Assembly: GCF_000017405.1 (NCBI RefSeq)
Contig: NC_009668.1
Coordinates: 1,142,001-1,206,000, forward strand
Source: Brucella anthropi ATCC 49188
Lineage (GTDB): Bacteria > Pseudomonadota > Alphaproteobacteria > Rhizobiales > Rhizobiaceae
Direction: 5' to 3'
Length of the DNA: 64,000 nucleotides
Both the position numbers and the translations under genes were made by a program. The notes below the pieces were generated by a model. It ran no database searches. It was given only the letters and a program-made list of their open reading frames with translations, and was not told the origin of the DNA. Shown piece by piece: positions 34,873 through 43,716 of the stretch. Every line of letters begins with the position of its first letter. Within the stretch, counting starts at the first letter, position 1.

Positions 34873-36468
34873 TTAGCGACCGGACGGAACCGTGTCATCA
34901 ACCCACAGCTTTTCATAGGACTGAACGGCGAGCTCCGCCGAGTTTGGCTGCAGGCCATGCAACCATGGCTGATGTGCCATGACAGCCTTATTGTAGTTGA
35001 AGAACCAGACCGGCGCTTCTTCCTGCAACAGGTTGTTGGCCTTCTTCAGAAGCTCGTTCTTCTCTTCTTCGGTTTTCGCCACCTTTGCCTCATCGACAAT
35101 CTTGTCGAATTCTGCGTTCGAGAACTTCTGGTAGTTACACGCAGATTGTGGGGTCGTGGAATAGAAGCACTGCATCGCCGTCAGTGCATCCGGACCGCTT
35201 TCGAGCGACCACATATAGGCCTGGAAATTGCCAGCCGGAACTACATCCGCAAGCACTGACGCTTCGACCGGCTTTGCCTTCACCTTGATACCGACCTTGG
35301 CGAGCATCGGAATGATCGCTTGAACGATGGTCAGGCCCCAACTCTCGTTTTGCGTTGCTGTCAATTCGAATTCGAAGCCGTCGGGATACCCAGCTTCAGC
35401 AAGCAAAGCTTTTGCTTTTTCAGGGTCATACGGATAAGGCTTCGCATCCTTGTCGAAGGCTGGCGATGAGTTTGGCAGCCAACCAACAGCACGATAGGCC
35501 TTGTCTTTGACGAGACGCTTGATGATGAGATCGCTATCGATGGCGTAGTTGATTGCCTGACGAACGCGCTTGTCCTGGAACGGCTTGAAATCCGGATTAA
35601 AGCCGACGGCGCGCGTATATACCTCAGCTACCTCGACCATATTCTTTGCCAGTTCAGGATCGGCAAGATAGGCGGTATATTGTGCCGGCCCGAGCACGGC
35701 TACGTCGATCTCCTTGTTGCGGAACGCAACGTCGCGCGCGGCCGCATCACCCATGATCATGATATTGATCTTGTCGGCGTAGGGCTTGCCCTTTTCGTAG
35801 TACTTGTCCCACTTCTCCACTGTCAGGCGAGAGCCGGGAACATATTCCGCAAACTTATAAGGTCCGAGACCAATCGGGTGGCGCTGAAACTCTTCGCTAT
35901 CCCCCTCACCTGCCGGGTAAATGGCAGTGTTGTTACGCATGAACTGGAAGCCCGGATCAATTGGCTGTTTCAGCGTGATTTCGAGCGTATGGTCATCGAT
36001 CTTCTTCAGGCCGGAAATTTCCTTGGCCTTGCCCTGCGTATATTCCTCCGCCCCTTTGATTTCGGCGATGTAACGTGCCGGTGGGAATGCCTTTTTTGGA
36101 TCCATGATCCGGGTGTAGCTCCAGATAATGTCGTCTGCCGTCAAAGGCTTGCCATTGTGGAAAAATGCATCCTGACGAAGCTTGTAGGTATAGACGAGCC
36201 TGTCGTCGGACACCGTCACATCGGTTGCAAGACCGAGTACCGGTTTGTTGAGATCAGCATCCCAATCATAGAGCGTACGGTGAATCGCCTTGGCGTAGAA
36301 CTCGTCTTGTGTGGCAGGCGATGCTTGAATGTCGAGCGTCGAGAAGCTGTCGCCGTAGGGGGCGACAAAATTGATGACGCCTCCCGAACGTGGTTCGTCC
36401 GCCGCGTAAGCCGCCCTTCCGGCCAGCAGGACTGCGGACAGCGCTGCCAGCAATGCAAATTTTCTCAT
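34873..36468 (-). CDS. Dpp/Opp-type periplasmic substrate-binding protein (SBP family 5)
   Basis: This 531-residue secreted protein has a Sec signal peptide (ending about AAYA, residues 1-22). Its SBP_bac_5 fold shows LRQDAFFHNGKPLTADDI and VGFNPDFKPFQDKRVRQAINYAID. ATG 36468 follows AAGGGG six bases upstream; the longer ORF to 36492 lacks it. It should bind a peptide or peptide-like ligand. The amidohydrolase upstream suggests an amide or cyclic compound. Confidence 0.9.
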   Translation of the reverse strand: MRKFALLAALSAVLLAGRAAYAADEPRSGGVINFVAPYGDSFSTLDIQASPATQDEFYAKAIHRTLYDWDADLNKPVLGLATDVTVSDDRLVYTYKLRQDAFFHNGKPLTADDIIWSYTRIMDPKKAFPPARYIAEIKGAEEYTQGKAKEISGLKKIDDHTLEITLKQPIDPGFQFMRNNTAIYPAGEGDSEEFQRHPIGLGPYKFAEYVPGSRLTVEKWDKYYEKGKPYADKINIMIMGDAAARDVAFRNKEIDVAVLGPAQYTAYLADPELAKNMVEVAEVYTRAVGFNPDFKPFQDKRVRQAINYAIDSDLIIKRLVKDKAYRAVGWLPNSSPAFDKDAKPYPYDPEKAKALLAEAGYPDGFEFELTATQNESWGLTIVQAIIPMLAKVGIKVKAKPVEASVLADVVPAGNFQAYMWSLESGPDALTAMQCFYSTTPQSACNYQKFSNAEFDKIVDEAKVAKTEEEKNELLKKANNLLQEEAPVWFFNYNKAVMAHQPWLHGLQPNSAELAVQSYEKLWVDDTVPSGR

Positions 36469-36516
36469 GTTGTTCCCCTTCATAAATGTCATTCTTGCGA
36501 TTCAGATGAACCGTTC

Positions 36517-36605
36517 TTCGGGCAGCTCTGTCGAAACCTCGCTGCCCGAAATCGCCCCGAAGCGTTTACGCTTCTATTCTTTTTATTGCCCCCGGAAACC
36601 GGGAG
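36517..36605 (-). other. Hairpins between amidohydrolase and binding protein genes
   Basis: TTCGGGCAGC (36517-36526) and GCTGCCCGAA (36541-36550) form a perfect 10-bp stem. A second, GC-rich stem (about 36590-36605) lies closer to the amidohydrolase stop. No T-run follows. They may be processing or stability elements, or part of a promoter region for the transporter genes. Confidence 0.45.
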
Positions 36606-36613
36606 CATTTAAC

Positions 36614-38245
36614 TCACGACCGTTCGAATACGACCTCACCGTCGCGCATTGTAAGAACACAATGCGTGTCGTTGAGAATCTCTTCCGGCTTCGCGGTAAG
36701 CATATTGCGTGAAAAGACCGCAATATCAGCAACCTGCCCAGTTACAAGCTTGCCCTTCACATTCTCCAGCTTCTGAGAGAAAGCACCGAACTCCGTATAA
36801 ACTTGCAGGGCCTCTTCGATGGTCACGCATTCGCGGGTATCCATCACCGTTCCCTCACCCGTTTCGCGCGTAAGCATCGAATAGATGTTTGGATAGGGGT
36901 TCGGATGGCAGACCGGTGAATCACTGCCAGTCGCAGGCTTAAAGCCCAGATCCTTCCAAGTTTTCAGCGGATAGCTTGAAAGAGCGCGTTCCTCGCCAAG
37001 AACAGAAATATAGGCGTCACCGAAATCGTATATGAAGACCTGTTGCGGACAAGGATAAATCCCGGCTTTCTTCATCCGCTCATGCTGTTCCGGCGTGGAG
37101 AACCCGCAATGTTCGATACGATGGCGGCGATCTGGATCGGGATGCGCTGCGAGTGCCTTTTCATAGGCTGTAATAAGCTGTCCAATCGCTGCATCGCCGA
37201 TAGCGTGGCAAGCCAACTGATAACCCTTTTTATGGGCATCGAGCACCAGCGCTTCCAGTTCTGCATCCGGCAATATCTGGACACCGATATTATCGTCGTC
37301 GCCGAGATACGGCTTGCTCATCCATGCAGTGCGTCCGCCCGCCGATCCATCAAGGAAAATCTTGACGGCACCGACTGTCAGCATGTCATCGCCGACACCG
37401 GAAACAAGTCCTGCTTTGTAGCATTCTTCGACAATGGAAGGTCCCGGATCGCCGAGCAGCACGAGCCAGGTGCGCACCGGCAAGCGCTTGTCGAGTTTGG
37501 CGAGGTTGTAGGCACGGATTTCATCGAAGCCTGCGACCTGACCGACAGCGGCGTCCATAACGCTGGTGATGCCATAGGAAAGGAGAAGATTGCCTGCAGC
37601 CTCAATGGCCTCGATCATCTCTTCCGTCGTTGCCTTGGGGATCGCTTTGCGGACGGCGCCTTGCGCATTTTCTGCAACCATCCCCGTCAAAGTACCATTC
37701 TTCTGCTCGATCAAGCCGCCATCTGGCACCGGGGAATTTTCGTCGATACCCGCCAGTTCAAATGCCTTCGAATTGAAGATCGAGACGTGGCCACATGCGC
37801 GTACCACCATGACGGGATTGTGTGGAGCAACAGCATCAAGCTCCGATTTATGCGGGTGCCGACCGACATCGAGCTTCGTCTGGTCATAGCCGCGTGCTCT
37901 GATCCATGCGCCGGGAGGTGCGGAAGCAGCCTGTTCTCGAATGGCGTCAAGCAGGCTTTGCAATGTCGGGGCCGCCTGCGGCGTCGCATCAATCCACTTG
38001 AGTGTCAACCCAATCGAAATGAGATGCAGGTGAGCGTCATTCAGCCCGGGTGTGGCAAAGCGTCCTTTCAGATCGATCAAACGCGTATTATCGCCCTTCA
38101 AAGACCAGATTTGATCCTTGGTGCCCGTAGCGAGCACCTTGCCTTGCCAGATGGCCAGGGCTTCGACTGTGCCCTCTTCATATCCACACCAGATCGTGCC
38201 GTTATAAACTATGGTATCGGCACACAATTTGGGCATTACAGGCAT
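36614..38245 (-). CDS. YtcJ-like amidohydrolase (amidohydrolase family 3)
   Basis: This 543-residue metal-dependent hydrolase starts with a beta-sandwich strand (ADTIVYNG.IW). Its TIM barrel then carries the metal motif DAHLHL, a mid-domain CHAIGDAA, RIEHCGF, and GSDSPVCHPNPY near the C-terminus. YtcJ-like proteins cleave exocyclic amides or related bonds, and most substrates are unknown. It precedes a peptide-type ABC transporter on the same strand, so the hydrolysed ligand is probably imported by it. There is no signal peptide, so it is cytoplasmic. Confidence 0.85.
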   Translation of the reverse strand: MPVMPKLCADTIVYNGTIWCGYEEGTVEALAIWQGKVLATGTKDQIWSLKGDNTRLIDLKGRFATPGLNDAHLHLISIGLTLKWIDATPQAAPTLQSLLDAIREQAASAPPGAWIRARGYDQTKLDVGRHPHKSELDAVAPHNPVMVVRACGHVSIFNSKAFELAGIDENSPVPDGGLIEQKNGTLTGMVAENAQGAVRKAIPKATTEEMIEAIEAAGNLLLSYGITSVMDAAVGQVAGFDEIRAYNLAKLDKRLPVRTWLVLLGDPGPSIVEECYKAGLVSGVGDDMLTVGAVKIFLDGSAGGRTAWMSKPYLGDDDNIGVQILPDAELEALVLDAHKKGYQLACHAIGDAAIGQLITAYEKALAAHPDPDRRHRIEHCGFSTPEQHERMKKAGIYPCPQQVFIYDFGDAYISVLGEERALSSYPLKTWKDLGFKPATGSDSPVCHPNPYPNIYSMLTRETGEGTVMDTRECVTIEEALQVYTEFGAFSQKLENVKGKLVTGQVADIAVFSRNMLTAKPEEILNDTHCVLTMRDGEVVFERS

Positions 38246-38581
38246 TTCAGCGATCCCCTCCCTACTTCACGCTTTTATAAGTGCAGGGAGATTTCCATTG
38301 ATGCTTTGAACGATCAAGCCGTGGATTTGTTAAATTTCGTGGGAACAAATTGTTCAAAATGACAACTACACGGTCAATCTGCCGAAACTTTTGAAAAAAG
38401 ACGGGCATCCGCTTGGCAAAATGATAAAAGGTTTCCACCATAATGATAGCTGCCGCGCTCACCTGCCAGCAATCGCAGCTTATAAATGTTTGCGAAAAAG
38501 CGAAACATGAGCGGCGGTCACTCGTGAGGGTGTCGCATGATCCGGAACGATCTGGATCAACCACGTACCCCCGAACTCGTT

Positions 38582-38621
38582 CCTTGACGGCTGTTGAGAC
38601 CAGCACAATTAGCCGTCAAGG
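38582..38621. other. Inverted repeat (11-base arms)
   Basis: CCTTGACGGCT (38582-38592) and AGCCGTCAAGG (38611-38621) are perfect arms around 18 bases. It is the second of two repeats past the oxygenase stop. It could be a terminator of that operon or an operator of the amidohydrolase operon. Confidence 0.5.
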
Positions 38622-38632
38622 GATGGGGTGAA

Positions 38633-38667
38633 CAGGGCGTTCTCGTCAGCACGACCACGACGCCCTG
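38633..38667 (-). terminator. Hairpin after the 2OG-oxygenase gene, possible terminator
   Basis: CAGGGCGT (38633-38640) pairs with ACGCCCTG (38660-38667). Inside, TCGT (38643-38646) pairs with ACGA (38651-38654). It lies 20 bases after the minus-strand stop. No T-run follows, so termination is uncertain. Confidence 0.4.
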
Positions 38668-38686
38668 GAAAATGAAGATCAACCTG

Positions 38687-39745
38687 TCAATATGTTGATC
38701 CGGGCGAGCGATCCGCCAATTGTTCGGGTGTCAGCAAATCTGCATGATGAGCACGCGCAACATCAGGATGGGACCGGAGGCGACTTTTTAGATTGTTCGC
38801 ACCAACTTCACGGAAGATCGGGTTCAGCGTGTCGACAGTCACACCGCGCTCCTTGGTCTTCAACTCATCTGGCAAATCGATAACCGGAATCGTCGCGTCG
38901 TATCGAGCACCGAGAAAGAAGGCGACGGAAAAGCGTTCCACACCGGCTGGCGGCGCGACAACGCCATGCACATCTGCCCGCACGAATCCATTGGTGGCAA
39001 GTTCAAGCAGTTCTCCCGTATTGATAACAAAAGTGCCGGGAACCGGAGGTGCATCAATCCATTCGCCATCTTCCCGCTGAACGCGCAGGCCGGGGATGAT
39101 ATCTTGCAGCAACACAGTAACGAAACCGCCGTCCTTATGCGCGCCCACTCCTTGCTCACTTTCCGCTATATCGCGCCCCGGATAACGGATAATCTTCAGG
39201 AGTTGGGATGGATGCGGCTCATAAATCTGGGCGAAAAAGCCTTCCGGCTGCCCCAAAGCCGCGGCGATGGCCTTGAGAATATCAATGCCAACGCGTGTCA
39301 CCTCGGCCTGATAAGCAAGCAGCAACGGCTTAAGTTCGGGCAGTGCTTCCGGCCACTGGTTCGGGCCGATCAAACGCTTCCATGCCGGGCTATTCGGACC
39401 GATCTCGGCAGGTTCTGATTCCGTATTGATATCGAGCTGTTCGCGCCAATCCTGCTCGCCACGTGTCCGTTCGAGGCCAGCACGATTGTAACCGCGGAAA
39501 TGCGATGACTTCACCATTTCTATCTTGAGTTTTTCTTCCGTTGGAAGTGCGAAGAACGTCTTCGCCGTTGCAACCACGTCCTCCACGAGTTTCGGATCGA
39601 CGCCATGTCCCGTGAGATAGAAAAAGCCATGTTCGTGAAGAGTGCGGCGCAGCTCCTCAATGAAACTGTCGCGCTCCTCAGCACTGCCGTTGAAACGGGA
39701 CAAGTCAAGCAGAGGCAGATTGATTGGGGTGGTATGTATAGTCAT
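38687..39745 (-). CDS. 2-oxoglutarate/Fe(II)-dependent dioxygenase (isopenicillin N synthase-like)
   Basis: This 352-residue oxygenase has the DIOX_N domain (LLDLSRFNG...) and the jelly-roll core. The iron ligands are the His and Asp in GAHKDGGFVTVL and the His in NADVHGVV. ERFSVAFF carries the Arg and Ser that bind 2-oxoglutarate. Such enzymes hydroxylate or oxidatively modify small molecules. It follows metI on the same strand after 20 bases, so it is probably co-transcribed with the uptake system. The substrate is unknown. Confidence 0.85.
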   Translation of the reverse strand: MTIHTTPINLPLLDLSRFNGSAEERDSFIEELRRTLHEHGFFYLTGHGVDPKLVEDVVATAKTFFALPTEEKLKIEMVKSSHFRGYNRAGLERTRGEQDWREQLDINTESEPAEIGPNSPAWKRLIGPNQWPEALPELKPLLLAYQAEVTRVGIDILKAIAAALGQPEGFFAQIYEPHPSQLLKIIRYPGRDIAESEQGVGAHKDGGFVTVLLQDIIPGLRVQREDGEWIDAPPVPGTFVINTGELLELATNGFVRADVHGVVAPPAGVERFSVAFFLGARYDATIPVIDLPDELKTKERGVTVDTLNPIFREVGANNLKSRLRSHPDVARAHHADLLTPEQLADRSPGSTY

Positions 39746-39765
39746 TGGAAGCTCCTGAAAAACTC

Positions 39766-40458
39766 TCAGCGGGAACGACGGCTGCGCGCCACACGGTGAT
39801 TGACAAGACGGGCGGCGTAGTCGCCCGTGATCTGGATGGATTGCACGATCGCAACCAGGATGATGACGACGGCAACCATGACTTCCGGCATGAAGCGTTG
39901 ATATCCGAAGCGAATTCCGAGATCGCCAAGTCCACCGCCGCCGACTGTTCCTGCCATCGCCGAGTACCCGACCAAGCTGACTAGCGTAACCGTTTGCCCC
40001 GCAATGATCCCGGGTAGCGCTTCAGGCAAGAGCACCTTGAAGATGATCTGAATTGGTGTTGCGCCCATGCTTTCCGCAGCCTCGATCAGGCTGTGGTCCA
40101 CCTCACGCATCGCCGTTTCGGCAAGCCGTGCGTAAAGAGGTGTGATGGCCGCGGTCAGTGGCACGATGGCCGCATAGGTGCCAACAGTTGTTCCGGCAAT
40201 CAGGCGCGTCAAGGGAATGATCGCCACCATCAAAATGATGAATGGCGTGGATCGAACCAGATTGACGACAGTACCAGCAATACGATTGAAGACCGGTCGT
40301 TCAAGAAACTGGCCCGGACTGGTAACAACCAGTGCAACACCGAGCGGCAGGCCAATTAATGTCGACAGAGTGGCAGATGCGGCCACCATAATGGCCGTCT
40401 GCTTCAGCGATTCAAGCAAGAGCCCGACGAGTGCCGGCGGAAGCAGATCGGACAACAT
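39766..40458 (-). CDS. metI: MetI, methionine-type ABC transporter permease
   Basis: This 230-residue inner-membrane protein has five or six helices. The EAA region (EAAESMGATPIQIIFKVLLPEALPGIIAG) and GGGLGDLGIRFGYQRF near the end are typical of MetI. ATG 40458, with a GGAGAGG about nine bases upstream, overlaps metN by 47 bases; ATG 40476 is an alternative. It works with MetN and MetQ. Confidence 0.92.
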   Translation of the reverse strand: MLSDLLPPALVGLLLESLKQTAIMVAASATLSTLIGLPLGVALVVTSPGQFLERPVFNRIAGTVVNLVRSTPFIILMVAIIPLTRLIAGTTVGTYAAIVPLTAAITPLYARLAETAMREVDHSLIEAAESMGATPIQIIFKVLLPEALPGIIAGQTVTLVSLVGYSAMAGTVGGGGLGDLGIRFGYQRFMPEVMVAVVIILVAIVQSIQITGDYAARLVNHRVARSRRSR

Positions 40459-41545
40459 GACCGATGACCTCTCCATGAAGATTGAGTGAAGACAGATAAT
40501 TGCGGACGTCGGTAAGATCGGTGGAACCACCCTCAGCGACGAGTGTCATGACGCCCAGTGGTCTGCCGCCGATATAGTCTATACGCCCGTGCAATATGTT
40601 CGGATTTATCCCAAAGCGCTGCACGAGTGTCGCAACGACCGGCGCATGCGCGGCTTCACCGGAAAAGATAATGCGTAGAACCGGATCCGACCCAACAACT
40701 GGTTGTGGAAGCACCCGCTGCGATACTTCCGGCGGGAGGTCGTGGGCGACGATGCTAGCCAGAAATGACCGGGCGATCGGTGTTTGCGGAAAGGCGAAGA
40801 CGTCGAAGGTCGCTCCGTTTTCAACGACTTTGCCGCCATCAAGAACCGTCACGTGGTCTGCGATCTGGCGCACCACGTCCATTTCATGCGTTATGAGCAC
40901 AATCGTCAGCCCCAGTCGCCGATTGATATCTTTCAATAACGAAAGAATTTGCTCCGTGGTTTCGGGATCAAGCGCCGACGTCGCCTCATCCGACAGCAAA
41001 ACGCTCGGCTCCAGAGCCAATGCGCGCGCGATACCCACACGCTGTTTCTGACCACCAGACAGTTCCGATGGATAAGCATCGGCCTTTCCCTTGAGGCCCA
41101 CCAGATCAAGCAAATCGTTCACGCGGGTTCTTATGGTGCTGCGATCAACGCCTGTGAGCTCCAGTGGCAGGGCTATGTTGCCAAAAGCAGTTCGTGAAGA
41201 CAGAAGACTAAAATGCTGAAATATCATTGATACTTCACGACGAACCTGTCGCAATTCGCCTTGACGCAACGTTGTGATCTCTCGCCCGGAAACAACGACT
41301 TGTCCTCCGGTTGGGTGCACCAGACCATTCAGGCAACGCACGAGCGTGCTTTTTCCAGCGCCTGAACGACCAATGATTCCGTGAATGGTTCCCTTGGCGA
41401 TTTGAAGCGAGACATTGTCGATGACCGGACCGGCCTTCTTGTCATAGGTCTTTGTCAGCGAACGTATATCGATGATTGACGGTGCCGGGTTTGTATCGTC
41501 CGGTACGGCGTTCGACACCGGTCCGCTGCGTACGAGCACGTTCAT
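40412..41545 (-). CDS. metN: MetN, methionine-type ABC transporter ATP-binding protein
   Basis: This 377-residue ATPase has Walker A GRSGAGKST, signature LSGGQKQRVGIARAL and Walker B VLLSDEATSALD. A C-terminal NIL domain of about 75 residues is the regulatory methionine-binding domain of MetN. A hydrophilic N-terminal stretch of about 25 residues precedes the usual start. It overlaps metI and follows metQ by one base. Confidence 0.94.
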   Translation of the reverse strand: MNVLVRSGPVSNAVPDDTNPAPSIIDIRSLTKTYDKKAGPVIDNVSLQIAKGTIHGIIGRSGAGKSTLVRCLNGLVHPTGGQVVVSGREITTLRQGELRQVRREVSMIFQHFSLLSSRTAFGNIALPLELTGVDRSTIRTRVNDLLDLVGLKGKADAYPSELSGGQKQRVGIARALALEPSVLLSDEATSALDPETTEQILSLLKDINRRLGLTIVLITHEMDVVRQIADHVTVLDGGKVVENGATFDVFAFPQTPIARSFLASIVAHDLPPEVSQRVLPQPVVGSDPVLRIIFSGEAAHAPVVATLVQRFGINPNILHGRIDYIGGRPLGVMTLVAEGGSTDLTDVRNYLSSLNLHGEVIGHVVRSASAGTRRALA

Positions 41546-41546
41546 G

Positions 41547-42344
41547 TCACCAACCCGCTACGATATTGCCATTGAACTTCTCCTCGATGAAGGCTTTGAC
41601 ATCAGGAGATTTATAAGCCTCGACAAGCGTCCTGACCCACGGGGCATCCTTGTTCTTTCCCGCGACAGCAAGCAGGCAGAAATAATCGGATAACTGGTCT
41701 TCGATCAGGATCGCATCACGGGTCGGAACCAGCCCGGCACTCAGCGCAAAATGTGAAGTGATGACGGAAAAATCCACGTCTTCCAGCGACCGCGGAAGCT
41801 GGGCCGTTTCCATCGGTATGATTTTGACCTTTTTCGGATTATCGACAATATCGAGTTCTGTTGCGTTGAAAGTTACACCCGGCGTAAGCTCGATAACGCC
41901 GCCAGCTTCAAGAAGCTTCAAGGCACGGCCTGCATTGCTCGGATCGTTGGGAATGGAGATTTGTGCGCCCTCTGGCAGCTCACTTAGAGATTTGTACTTG
42001 CGTGAGTAACCAGCCATTGGCAGCAAGACAGTACGTCCGCCAACAGCAACGAGATTGAGACCTCGATCCTTGTTCTGTTGATCGAAGTAAGGTGTATGCT
42101 GAAAGCCATTGGCGTCGAGATCGCCATCATTTGTCGCCGGGTCGATCAGTGCACCGTCCGAAAACTCCACAATCTCGATATCCAGTCCCTTTGCCTTGGC
42201 AACGGGTGCGAATGCTTCGGCGATTTCAGCATGCGGCCCCGACGTCACACCAAACCGGATTTTTTCCGCAAGCGCCGGTGAAGCGACGAGCGCTGAGAAA
42301 AGTGCCGCGGAAACTGCGCCGCGCAAAAATGAAACTGAATGCAT
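41547..42344 (-). CDS. metQ: MetQ-type periplasmic binding protein (NlpA family)
   Basis: This 265-residue protein has an N-terminal signal peptide (ending ASPALA) but no lipobox Cys, so it is probably soluble in the periplasm instead of a lipoprotein. The fold is recognisable (RFGVTSGPHAEIAEAFAPVAKAKG, QHTPYFDQQNKDRGLNLVAVG). It should bind methionine or a related amino acid. I start at ATG 42344. The longer frame to 42395 enters the aminotransferase gene. Confidence 0.92.
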   Translation of the reverse strand: MHSVSFLRGAVSAALFSALVASPALAEKIRFGVTSGPHAEIAEAFAPVAKAKGLDIEIVEFSDGALIDPATNDGDLDANGFQHTPYFDQQNKDRGLNLVAVGGRTVLLPMAGYSRKYKSLSELPEGAQISIPNDPSNAGRALKLLEAGGVIELTPGVTFNATELDIVDNPKKVKIIPMETAQLPRSLEDVDFSVITSHFALSAGLVPTRDAILIEDQLSDYFCLLAVAGKNKDAPWVRTLVEAYKSPDVKAFIEEKFNGNIVAGW

Positions 42345-42376
42345 CTTGTTTTCCCTGTAGTGATTTTCGGGCGCGC

Positions 42377-43552
42377 CTATGATGCGGTGCGCCAATTGTG
42401 CTCATTATTCCACTGGACCAGCCGTGAAGCGGCCTCCCGCAGCGTTTCTTCGCGCTTGGCGAAACAGAAACGGACGTGGCTGCGCACATCGCGTGCACCA
42501 AAAAAAGATGAGATAGGAACCGGGGTTACACCCGCTTCAAGCGTCAACCGTCGGCAAAAATCGAGATCGTCACCGCCATGATCGAGCGACTTTATATCGG
42601 CCACCGCGAAATAGGTGGCATGGACAGCTACGACATCAAAACCCGCAGATTTCAGCCCTTCAACCAGCAGATTCCGTCGCGATGCCAGCGTCGCTCGAAG
42701 GCCGAAAAAGTAGCTATCAGGTAACGAAAGCCCAACCGCAACCGCCGACTGCAATGCTGGCGGCGTGGTGAAAGTGACATACTGGTGGGCGCGAGCGATC
42801 GGAGCCAGAAGTTTTTCGGCGGCTGTCACATAGCCGACCTTCCATCCTGTCAATGAAAAGCTCTTTCCGGCGGAACCAATTCGCACGACACGGTCGCGGA
42901 CTTTCTCAACACCGAACATAGAATGAAACGGGTGACCGTCGAAGACGAGATGTTCGTAGACCTCATCCGAAACGATCACGAGATCATGCTTGATCGCAAG
43001 TTCGGCGAGAAGGTCCAGCTCATCTGGATCCAGTATCTTGCCGATTGGGTTCATCGGCGTATTGACAACAATGAGTTTCGTCCGTGGAGAAATGGCTTTT
43101 ACCAGCTCCTCTCGCGGTAGTTCCCAATGAGGCGGTTTCAGCCGTACCGGCACCACCTTCCCACCTGCGCGGCGGATAAGCGTAGCGTAAGCATCGTAAA
43201 CCGGCTCGAACAGGATAACCTCGTCGCCCGTATCCAGATGCGCCAGAAAAGTATCGGCGAGCGCTTCCGTAGCGCCGGACGTAACTAGAACTTCCCTTTC
43301 CCAGTCTACGTCTAGACCGAGAAATCGCTTTGCGTTTTCTGCGACAGCTTGGCGGAGAACCGGCAGCCCCATCATGGGCGGATATTGTTGTGAAGTTTCA
43401 CGAAGAGCGCGAACAGCGGCATCAAGGAGTTCAGGCGGTTCAAAGCCTTCTGGAAACCCCTGCCCCAGATTGATGGCTTCACGCTCAACAGCAAGCCGCG
43501 ACATCGCCTCAAAAATAGACGTCCCCGCCTCGCCGAGTACCTGATTGACCAT
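42377..43552 (-). CDS. Fold-type I aminotransferase (methionine/kynurenine aminotransferase-like)
   Basis: This 391-residue PLP enzyme has LGQGFPEG near the N-terminus, NTPMNPIGKILD in the large domain and the PLP-lysine in SAGKSFSLTGWKVGY, in a YbdL/KAT-like arrangement. It may transaminate methionine or a similar amino acid. It leads the metQNI genes by 32 bases, so it probably processes the imported compound or recycles its keto acid. A hairpin holds its ribosome site. Confidence 0.85.
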   Translation of the reverse strand: MVNQVLGEAGTSIFEAMSRLAVEREAINLGQGFPEGFEPPELLDAAVRALRETSQQYPPMMGLPVLRQAVAENAKRFLGLDVDWEREVLVTSGATEALADTFLAHLDTGDEVILFEPVYDAYATLIRRAGGKVVPVRLKPPHWELPREELVKAISPRTKLIVVNTPMNPIGKILDPDELDLLAELAIKHDLVIVSDEVYEHLVFDGHPFHSMFGVEKVRDRVVRIGSAGKSFSLTGWKVGYVTAAEKLLAPIARAHQYVTFTTPPALQSAVAVGLSLPDSYFFGLRATLASRRNLLVEGLKSAGFDVVAVHATYFAVADIKSLDHGGDDLDFCRRLTLEAGVTPVPISSFFGARDVRSHVRFCFAKREETLREAASRLVQWNNEHNWRTAS

Positions 43553-43557
43553 CGAAG

Positions 43558-43587
43558 CTCCCCTGTTGCAATCGAATTCACGGGGAG
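43558..43587 (-). promoter_or_regulatory. Hairpin masking the ribosome site of the aminotransferase gene
   Basis: On the minus strand CTCCCC (43587-43582) can pair with GGGGAG (43563-43558), and two more pairs form after one bulge. The GGGGAG is the Shine-Dalgarno of the gene starting at 43552. This could control translation in response to a ligand or temperature. I see no full match to the SAM-II riboswitch. Confidence 0.4.
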
Positions 43588-43716
43588 AAAGATAAAACCT
43601 ACAAAATTAGTGGACAAAGCATGGACTTGCCATCCTCGAACGAGCGAGAGAAAGCTTTTTCAAATTCTGCCGGACGTGAAACAGTTTTACGTTCCACAAT
43701 CGCAACTACTTCCAAA

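Larger units (their letters stand above)
38246..38686. other. 441-base gap holding two tandem inverted repeats
   Basis: The first 330 or so bases upstream of the amidohydrolase should hold its promoter. A 114-codon minus ORF (38262-38606) has no recognisable domain. The far end contains the two inverted repeats at 38582-38667. I see nothing else. Confidence 0.55.

Noticed and set aside
38262..38606. A 114-codon minus ORF upstream of the amidohydrolase gene
   Set aside because: Covers promoter-like DNA and one inverted repeat; the translation resembles no protein family.
43553..43716. A SAM-II riboswitch upstream of the aminotransferase/metQ unit
   Set aside because: I could not match the full consensus; only a ribosome-site-masking hairpin is visible.
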